DNA of 35,594 nt, from NCBI GenBank assembly GCA_009268125.1, contig WBOU01000029.1, forward strand, positions 1 through 35,594, given 5' to 3'. The stretch's first letter is position 1; each line of letters begins with the position of its first letter. The notes beneath the pieces are model-generated. The model saw nothing but the letters and a program-made list of their open reading frames with translations, was not told the origin of the DNA and searched no databases. The position numbers were made by a program, and so were the translations under genes. Shown piece by piece: positions 30,292 to 35,594 of this stretch. This stretch comes from Chloroflexia bacterium SDU3-3 (lineage in GTDB: Bacteria > Chloroflexota > Chloroflexia > Chloroflexales > Roseiflexaceae).

Positions 30292-32682
30292 CTAGGGATG
30301 GTAGATGCTGCGGTATGCTCCGTAGTAACCATAGACTAGCTTAACATACCCTTCGGTCTCAGGGTAGTCGATCGTCTCGACGAACTGCTCGGGGTCGGCC
30401 ACATCCTGCCCATCCGCCCAGCGGATCGCGTTTCCCGGCCCGCCGTTATACGCCGCCAGCGCCCCCTGCAGGCTGCCGTTCATCGTGCGCTGCTGCTGGC
30501 TGAGGTAGTAGGCCCCGAAGCGGATGCTGACCAGCGGGCGGTAGAGGTCATCGGCGTGGAAATCCTCCACCTGCAGGCGCGCCGCGATGCCGCTGGCGGT
30601 CTCGGGCATCACCTGGGCCAGCCCGCGCGCGCCCACCCACGAGGTGGCGTCGGGGTCGAAGTGGCTCTCTTGGCGCAGCAGCGCGTAGAGCGCGCGCGGG
30701 TCCACGTCAAACTCGTTGGCCTGGGCGATCACGGTCTCGGCGTAGGGGGTGGGGAAGATCATGCGGCGGACGGCCAGCGGCGCGGGCGCGCTGCCATCGG
30801 GGGCCAGGGCGGCCAGATCCTCGGCGGCGCGTAGGGCGGCGGCGGGCATGTCGTGCTCGCTGGCGTAGCGCGCGGTCAGGTAGAGCATGGCCGGGCTATC
30901 GTGCCAGCCCAGCCGGGCCTCGGCCCACTCGTTGATGGCGTCCTCGTACAGGCCCACGTCGGCCAGGGCCACGGCGCGGGCGATCGGGCCGCTGGCCGTG
31001 AACTCGGCGGGGTAGCCGTCGGTGTCCACGGCGGGCATGGGCTTGCCGCTCCACTGCGCCACCCAGGCCTCGGCCTCGCGCCACTGCTCGGCGCTGGTGG
31101 TGGCGGTCAGCGGCTCGCTGGCGGGGGGCAGGGCGTCGCGCTGCTCGGCGGCGCGCACGCCGTAGTAGGCCTCGGGCGCGGCCTGTGCGGCCTTGTCCAG
31201 CAGGCTGGCCGCATCGCCACCCGCCGCAGCGGCGGCGCGGCTGGCCCAGAACCAGGCCCGCGCCGCCACCGCGCCTTTGCTGGCCCCGGCCAGCGCCTCC
31301 CACGTGGCCTGGGCCTCGGCGGCGCGCCCGGCCTGGGAGAGCTGCATGGCTGCGGTGTCTAGCGCGCTCTGGCCCTGCTGGGCGGCGGGGTAGCGCCTAC
31401 CTAGGTCGAGCCGCTGCTGCAGCGCGCCCTCGGTGTCGCCTAGCCGATCCAGCAGCAGCGCGGCCCGCTGCAGCGCCTCGGGGGCGCGCGCGTCGTCGGG
31501 GTAGCTCTGGGCGTACTGGCGGTAGCCCTCGATTGCGGCCTCGGTCTCGCCGCCCATGCCGCGCGTCTGCACCCAGTCGAGCTGGGCCTGCCGCCCGGCC
31601 TCGCCGCTGGGGTCGGCGGCGCTGATCGCGGCCAGCTCGCCTAGCGCCCAGCTCAGGTCGCCCTGGGCGCTAGGCGCCAAGGCCCGCCGCCTGCGCAGGT
31701 CGAGCGCGTCGGCGGGGGCGGCCTGGGCGATCGCAGCATCCAGCAGCGCCACCACCTGCTCGGTCTGCTCGTGAGCTTCGTAGACACGCGCCGCATCGCC
31801 GGGGGCCAGCGTGGCACCTGCGTCGCCCTGCAGCGTGGCCACCGCGCCCAGCGCCTCGGCGCTGGCGGGGAACTGGGCGATCAGCTCGCGCTCCCACGTG
31901 CGGGCCTGCTCGGCCTGGTCCATCTGGCGGGCCAGGGCCGAGGCCTCGGCCAGGATGCGCAGGCGGTAGTCCGATTTCTCGGCGAAGGCCAGCAGGTCGG
32001 CGTAGAGCTTGAGCGCCGCACCCTGCTGCCCTAGCTCGCGGTAGAGCGCGATCGCCTTCTCGTGCGATCCGGCCCGCTCGCCGCGCGCCACCCCCGACGC
32101 GGCCACGGCGGCGTAGCTGGCGGCGGCGGCCTCGCGCTGGCCTGCAGCCTGCTGCTGCGCGGCCTGGCGCATGCGGGCGTATGGCTCTAGCGGCGTGCCC
32201 AGCGCGCGGTACTGCTCGTAGAAGTCGGCGGCCTCGGCCCAGCTGCCGGCCTGCTCGGCGCAGCGGGCCAGCCAGAACAGCGCCCGGCTGGATAGGTCGT
32301 CGGCCACGCCGTCGTTGCGAAAGCTGCGCATGGCCACCGCCGCGTCGCTCCACAGACCGCGCAGCGCAAAGCTCTCGGCCAGATAGTAGCGGGCCTGCCG
32401 CACCTCGGGCGCGCTGGCGTGGCCGTTGGTGATGGCGTAGAAGTCGGCTGCGGCCAGCTCGTACTCGCCCAGCGTACGGTGCTGCAGCCCGCGCGCCAGC
32501 AGCTCGGCGGGCGCGAGATTGGCGTCGGCGGCGAGCGTTGGGATGGCATGGGCGGCTGCGGCGGTGGCTGCGGGAGCGGTTGCAGGGGCTGCGGCCTGCG
32601 GGGTGTGCAGCGAGCATGCGGCCAGCAGGGTGGCCGCTACCACAGCACACAGCGCATGTGCCGAAGGTAGAAGGTTTTGCAT
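30292..32682 (-). CDS. Lipoprotein soluble-lytic-transglycosylase (SLT) with TPR-like superhelix
   Basis: The 796-residue protein begins with a lipoprotein signal, MQNLLPSAHALCAVVAATLLAAC, whose lipobox LAAC gives lipidated C23. An Ala/Pro linker leads to a long helical region (about 45-620) of TPR-like repeats, as in Slt70 and YbgF/BamD-like proteins. The C-terminal SLT domain (about 645-796) has the catalytic glutamate E672 in LLRQESHFDP, then GARGLAQVMPETA, FGAYYL and ALAAYNGGPGNA. It cleaves peptidoglycan glycan strands to anhydro-muropeptides, outside the cytoplasmic membrane. A leaderless start is predicted because an extended -10 lies 6 bp before the ATG. Confidence 0.94.
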   Translation of the reverse strand: MQNLLPSAHALCAVVAATLLAACSLHTPQAAAPATAPAATAAAAHAIPTLAADANLAPAELLARGLQHRTLGEYELAAADFYAITNGHASAPEVRQARYYLAESFALRGLWSDAAVAMRSFRNDGVADDLSSRALFWLARCAEQAGSWAEAADFYEQYRALGTPLEPYARMRQAAQQQAAGQREAAAASYAAVAASGVARGERAGSHEKAIALYRELGQQGAALKLYADLLAFAEKSDYRLRILAEASALARQMDQAEQARTWERELIAQFPASAEALGAVATLQGDAGATLAPGDAARVYEAHEQTEQVVALLDAAIAQAAPADALDLRRRRALAPSAQGDLSWALGELAAISAADPSGEAGRQAQLDWVQTRGMGGETEAAIEGYRQYAQSYPDDARAPEALQRAALLLDRLGDTEGALQQRLDLGRRYPAAQQGQSALDTAAMQLSQAGRAAEAQATWEALAGASKGAVAARAWFWASRAAAAAGGDAASLLDKAAQAAPEAYYGVRAAEQRDALPPASEPLTATTSAEQWREAEAWVAQWSGKPMPAVDTDGYPAEFTASGPIARAVALADVGLYEDAINEWAEARLGWHDSPAMLYLTARYASEHDMPAAALRAAEDLAALAPDGSAPAPLAVRRMIFPTPYAETVIAQANEFDVDPRALYALLRQESHFDPDATSWVGARGLAQVMPETASGIAARLQVEDFHADDLYRPLVSIRFGAYYLSQQQRTMNGSLQGALAAYNGGPGNAIRWADGQDVADPEQFVETIDYPETEGYVKLVYGYYGAYRSIYHP

Positions 32683-32688
32683 AGCGGC

Positions 32689-32697
32689 ATTGTAGCA
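32689..32697 (-). promoter_or_regulatory. Extended -10 giving a leaderless transglycosylase mRNA
   Basis: On the minus strand TGC-TACAAT (32697-32689) stands 6 bp before ATG 32682, so the expected +1 is the A of the start codon. There is no ribosome site. No -35 at standard distance is seen, which fits an extended -10 promoter. Confidence 0.55.
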
Positions 32698-32731
32698 TAC
32701 AGAAATATGTGCGGAATAGTCAAAATTGCTG

Positions 32732-32737
32732 TATAAT
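32732..32737 (+). promoter_or_regulatory. -10 element TATAAT of the DEAD-box helicase gene
   Basis: A perfect TATAAT predicts a start near 32744 and a leader of about 130 nt before GTG 32874. No clear -35 is seen. A terminator hairpin begins about 15 nt after the predicted start. Confidence 0.55.
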
Positions 32738-32758
32738 AATAAGCGTGATTAACAGCGT

Positions 32759-32787
32759 CGCAGGAATCACTCCTGCGTTTTTTATTT
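32759..32787 (+). terminator. Promoter-proximal intrinsic terminator / attenuator before deaD
   Basis: CGCAGGA (32759-32765) pairs with TCCTGCG (32771-32777) with a 5-nt loop, followed by TTTTTTATTT. It lies between the TATAAT and the helicase gene, so it would stop most transcripts at about 40 nt unless antitermination occurs. Confidence 0.8.
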
Positions 32788-32873
32788 GTCCAAAAGGGCT
32801 GCCAGTGGGTCTTGCACAGGTTCGTGCCGTATGTGCCCAGGTTGGCTCGTTCTTGGGCGCATATGAGGACAGT

Positions 32874-34580
32874 GTGACCACAACTTCGACCGTGACATTT
32901 GCTGATCTGGGACTGAACGAAAGTATCCTTCGCGCTATCGGTGAGCTTGGCTTTGAGGAGCCGACCCCCATCCAGGCGCGCACCATCACCAAGCTGCTTG
33001 AGGGCGTCGATGTGATCGCCCAGGCGCAGACCGGCACCGGTAAGACGGCGGCCTTCTCGCTGCCGATCATCGAGCGCATCGACCCCGCCGTGCGCATCCC
33101 CCAGGCGCTAATCCTCACCCCCACCCGCGAGCTGGCGGTGCAGGTCGCCGAGGCCTTCCACTCCTATAGCAAGCACTCGTCCCTCACCGTGCTGCCGGTC
33201 TACGGCGGCCAGCCGATCGATCGCCAGCTGCGCGCCCTGGATCGCGGCGTGCACGTGGTGGTGGGCACCCCAGGCCGCATCCTCGACCATATCGAGCGCG
33301 GCACGCTCAAGCTAGAGAACGTGCGCATGGTGGTGCTGGATGAGGCCGACGAGATGCTGGACATGGGCTTCGTCGAGGATATCGAGGCCATCCTGAAGGA
33401 GACCCCCGCCGAGCGCCAGACCGCGCTGTTCTCGGCCACCATGCCCGGCCCGATCGCCGAGCTGGCCTCGCGCTATATGCGCGAGCCGGAGCGAATCGTG
33501 GTGAAGGCCGAGCAGCTGACGGTGCCCCAGATCCGCCAGGTCTACTACGAGGTCGGCGGCCGCGACAAGTTCGAGATGCTGGCCCGCATCCTCGACTTCG
33601 AGCAGCCGACCTCGGCTATCATCTTCTGCCGCACCAAGAGCGAGGTCGACTCGCTCGGCGAGCGCCTGATCGCCCGCGCCTTCCCAGCCGAGACGCTGCA
33701 CGGCGACCTGAGCCAGACCCAGCGCGACCGCGTGATGGGCCGCTTCCGCACCAACCAGGTCGAGGTGCTGGTGGCCACCGACGTGGCGGCGCGCGGCCTC
33801 GACATCGAGCACGTGTCGCACGTGATTAACTACGACATGCCGCTCGACCCCGAGATCTACGTGCACCGCATCGGCCGCACCGGCCGCGCGGGCCGCACCG
33901 GCTCGGCCATCACCCTGGTGACGCCGCGCGAGCGCCGCCTGCTGCGCTCGATCGAGCGCTCCACCAGCGCGCCCATCCAGCGCCTGCGCCTGCCCACCAT
34001 CGCCGATGTGATCGCCCGCCGCCGCGAGACCTTCAAGGAGACGCTGCGCGAGACGATCGAGCAGGGCGGGCTGGAGCCGTACACCATCATGGCCGAGGAT
34101 CTGGGCGAAGTCTACAGCCCCACCGATCTGGCCGCCGCCGCCTTCAAGCTGCTGCTCGGCGCGCCCCAGGATGAGTCCGAGGACGTGCTGGCCGCCGCTG
34201 AGCCTTCCGAGGAGGAGCGCAGCCGCCGCAACCGCGCCGACCGCGACTTCCGCGGCGGGCGCGAGTTCGGCGGTGGCCGCGAGTTCGGCGGCGAGGGCGA
34301 CTTCCGCGGTGGTCGCCGCAGCTTCGGCCCCGAGCGCGGCATGACCCGGCTCTACATCGACGTGGGCCGCGACGATGGCGTGCGCCCCGGCGACATCGTA
34401 GGCGCGATCGCCAACGAGGCCAACATCCCTGGCCGCGCCATCGGCAACATCGAGCTGTTCGAGCGCTTCGCCTTCGTCGAGGTTCCCGAGCAGTTCGGCG
34501 AGCGCGTGATGCGCGCCCTCAAGCGCACCACCATCCGCGGCCGCAAGATCTCGCCTAGCGTGGCCAAGCCCCGCCGCTAG
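32874..34580 (+). CDS. deaD: DEAD-box ATP-dependent RNA helicase with DbpA-type RNA-binding domain
   Basis: The 568-residue CsdA/DeaD-type helicase unwinds RNA duplexes in ribosome assembly and mRNA handling, often in the cold. Motifs in order: Q motif (F9, Q34), AQTGTGKT (51-58), PTRELA (83-88), TPGR (132-135), DEAD (156-159), SAT (187-189), IIFCRTK (249-255), TDVAARGLD (302-310) and HRIGRTGRAG (331-340). A linker with repeated FRGGREFGGG elements (about 455-488) resembles RGG boxes. A DbpA-like domain (about 490-560, TRLYIDVGRDDGVRPGDIVG) ends the protein. The start is GTG 32874 with GAGGA 5 nt upstream; the frame opens further but runs through the terminator. Confidence 0.95.
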   Translation: MTTTSTVTFADLGLNESILRAIGELGFEEPTPIQARTITKLLEGVDVIAQAQTGTGKTAAFSLPIIERIDPAVRIPQALILTPTRELAVQVAEAFHSYSKHSSLTVLPVYGGQPIDRQLRALDRGVHVVVGTPGRILDHIERGTLKLENVRMVVLDEADEMLDMGFVEDIEAILKETPAERQTALFSATMPGPIAELASRYMREPERIVVKAEQLTVPQIRQVYYEVGGRDKFEMLARILDFEQPTSAIIFCRTKSEVDSLGERLIARAFPAETLHGDLSQTQRDRVMGRFRTNQVEVLVATDVAARGLDIEHVSHVINYDMPLDPEIYVHRIGRTGRAGRTGSAITLVTPRERRLLRSIERSTSAPIQRLRLPTIADVIARRRETFKETLRETIEQGGLEPYTIMAEDLGEVYSPTDLAAAAFKLLLGAPQDESEDVLAAAEPSEEERSRRNRADRDFRGGREFGGGREFGGEGDFRGGRRSFGPERGMTRLYIDVGRDDGVRPGDIVGAIANEANIPGRAIGNIELFERFAFVEVPEQFGERVMRALKRTTIRGRKISPSVAKPRR

Positions 34581-34601
34581 ATCGGCCCGCCCTTCGCACG
34601 C

Positions 34602-34637
34602 AGAAGCCCGACGGTGCTAACCGCCGGGCTTCTTTTT
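34602..34637 (+). terminator. Intrinsic terminator of deaD
   Basis: AGAAGCCCGACGGT (34602-34615) pairs with 34620-34633 with one mismatch and a 4-nt loop, followed by TTTT. It separates deaD from the convergent hydrolase gene. Confidence 0.88.
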
Positions 34638-34653
34638 GTGCCGCGCGCTCGTT

Positions 34654-35430
34654 CTACACGTGCAGGAACCACTGCAGCACCGTGCTGAAGGCCTCGGGCT
34701 GCTCCATGTTCGAGAGGTGGCCCGCGCCGGGCAGCACCGCCACGTGGCTCTCCGCGATATGTGTGCTCAGCTCCTGCAGCTCGGCCTCGGTGGCGATGGT
34801 GTCGTGCTCGCCGCCGATCAGCAGCGTGGGCACCTGGATGTCGGCCAGCAGGTCGCTGGAGTCGGGGCGGCCCGCGATGGCGCGGATGGCGTCGGCCAGC
34901 CCCTCGCGCGGGTTGGTGGCGATGATGCTGCGCACGTGCGCCTTCAGCGCGTCGGGGGCGGCGGGCGAGAGCAGCGTGGGCAGCATGCGGTCGGCCAGGG
35001 CATCCGGGCCGTCGGCCAGCGTCAGCGCGATATTCTCGGCCCGCTTGGCCTTGGCCTCCTCGCTGTCGGCGGGCACGCGGCTGTTGGCGAAGATCAGGGT
35101 GCGCAGCCGCTGCGGGTGGGCGCGCAGCATGGCTAGCGCCACATAGCCGCCCAGCGACAGCCCGCAGACCGCCGCCTTCTCCACCCCTAGCTGGTCGAGC
35201 AGCCCGACCATGGTGTCGGCGTAGCCCGCCATATCGATCCCCTCGGCCCGCGCGCTCTTGCCAAACCCCGGCAGGTCGGGCGCGATCACGCGCACATAGG
35301 GCGCGAGCGCCTCGATCTGCGCTTCCCACATGGCGCTGCCCATTGGGAGCGCGTGGATGAGCAGGAGCGCCTCGCCAGCGCCCGCCTCGCGGTAGTGCAG
35401 CGCGCGCCCGTTGATGGTTGTCTCTGGCAT
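34654..35430 (-). CDS. Alpha/beta-fold hydrolase
   Basis: The 258-residue protein is an alpha/beta hydrolase of the 3-oxoadipate enol-lactonase/BioH-like group. The oxyanion segment is LLIHALPMGSAMW (23-35), the nucleophile elbow GLSLGG (90-95, S92), the acid D210 in IGGEHDTIA and the base H238 in PGAGHLSN. DLPGFGKS (52-59) is also typical. The cap region (about 120-195) is short and helical. Substrate is unknown, and no aromatic catabolism gene is near. The start is ATG 35430 with GAAAGG upstream; the frame extends 14 codons further without support. Confidence 0.9.
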   Translation of the reverse strand: MPETTINGRALHYREAGAGEALLLIHALPMGSAMWEAQIEALAPYVRVIAPDLPGFGKSARAEGIDMAGYADTMVGLLDQLGVEKAAVCGLSLGGYVALAMLRAHPQRLRTLIFANSRVPADSEEAKAKRAENIALTLADGPDALADRMLPTLLSPAAPDALKAHVRSIIATNPREGLADAIRAIAGRPDSSDLLADIQVPTLLIGGEHDTIATEAELQELSTHIAESHVAVLPGAGHLSNMEQPEAFSTVLQWFLHV

Positions 35431-35495
35431 CGTCTGAGCCTTTCGTGTGCCGCTAGGGGCATGGCCGCTCAACAGGTGTCACTTTTGTGGCGAGG

Positions 35496-35523
35496 TGGAC
35501 AGAACGCGCAAAACGGGTATGCT
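35496..35523 (+). promoter_or_regulatory. Possible promoter of the gene at the right edge
   Basis: TGGACA (35496-35501), a 16-bp spacer and TATGCT (35518-35523) would start transcription near 35530, upstream of the GGAG and ATG 35561. Confidence 0.45.
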
Positions 35524-35560
35524 TTGCGTGCCAACCCAAACCATACCCTATGGAGTCGTT

Positions 35561-35594
35561 ATGCCCCCCTCGCCCCGCTATCATACCATCATGG
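35561..35594 (+). CDS. Partial CDS cut by the right edge, unknown product
   Basis: ATG 35561 has GGAG about 6 nt upstream and opens a frame reading MPPSPRYHTIM that stays open to the end of the window. Only 11 codons are visible, so no function can be given. The promoter-like pair just upstream and the divergent orientation to the hydrolase support a real gene. Confidence 0.5.
   Translation, partial: MPPSPRYHTIM

Overview
The window is a G+C-rich bacterial chromosome segment (roughly two thirds G+C by eye, apart from one AT-rich island). It carries about 26 genes on both strands, many intrinsic terminators and no visible tRNA, rRNA, transposase or CRISPR array. Gene content suggests a Chloroflexota bacterium, probably class Chloroflexia. 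The supports are a eukaryotic-like kinase fusion, a glpABC/dhaKLM glycerol cluster with its own small PTS, a lipoprotein transglycosylase, and several unrecognised membrane proteins of the kind common in that phylum. This taxonomy is inference; no marker gene proves it.

Layout. 1-210: a 21-bp tandem repeat at the left edge. 347-5891 (+): an exopolysaccharide/envelope group with a Wzy/WaaL-like O-antigen ligase, an NAD-dependent sugar epimerase, a UPF0104-type membrane protein, a GT4 glycosyltransferase and a PAP2-like membrane protein. 5949-7694 (+): a tagatose-1,6-bisphosphate aldolase-like gene and a DoxX-like gene, each with its own promoter and terminator. 7719-13325 (-): rtcB translationally coupled to a HAD phosphatase, a single-pass membrane protein of unknown function, ruvA, and a Ser/Thr kinase fused to DnaJ-type zinc motifs. 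13326-14744: an AT-rich island, a secreted beta-rich protein and two very strong hairpins.

14745-28350 (-) is the centre of the window: a glycerol and dihydroxyacetone (DHA) utilisation cluster. In transcription order it reads dhaR, glpF, dhaK, dhaL, glpK, glpA, glpB, glpC, dhaM, HPr gene, ptsI. GlpF admits glycerol or DHA. GlpK makes glycerol-3-phosphate, which GlpABC oxidises into the quinone pool, giving DHAP. DhaK/DhaL/DhaM phosphorylate DHA with phosphate from PEP delivered by the adjacent EI and HPr. The order dhaM(EIIA)-HPr-EI repeats the domain order of the fused DhaM of enterobacteria, so this looks like a split, dedicated phosphorelay with no sugar permease. The regulator DhaR lacks the GAFTGA motif. 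A perfect TGTTTCA-N4-TGAAACA palindrome plus a third half-site lies about 75-90 bp upstream of the predicted start of a sigma70-type promoter reading into glpF, which is the geometry expected of a sigma70 class I activator.

28531-35594: a divergent ANTAR response regulator, a membrane protein with a basic Ala/Pro-rich tail, a small anchored protein downstream of a lipoprotein lytic transglycosylase, a DEAD-box RNA helicase preceded by a promoter-proximal intrinsic terminator, an alpha/beta hydrolase, and the first codons of a gene running off the right edge.

The least explained items are the kinase-zinc-motif fusion, the split DHA phosphorelay with its operator, the attenuator-like leaders before deaD and the O-antigen ligase gene, and a G20C18 homopolymer palindrome between glpK and glpA that may be an assembly join.
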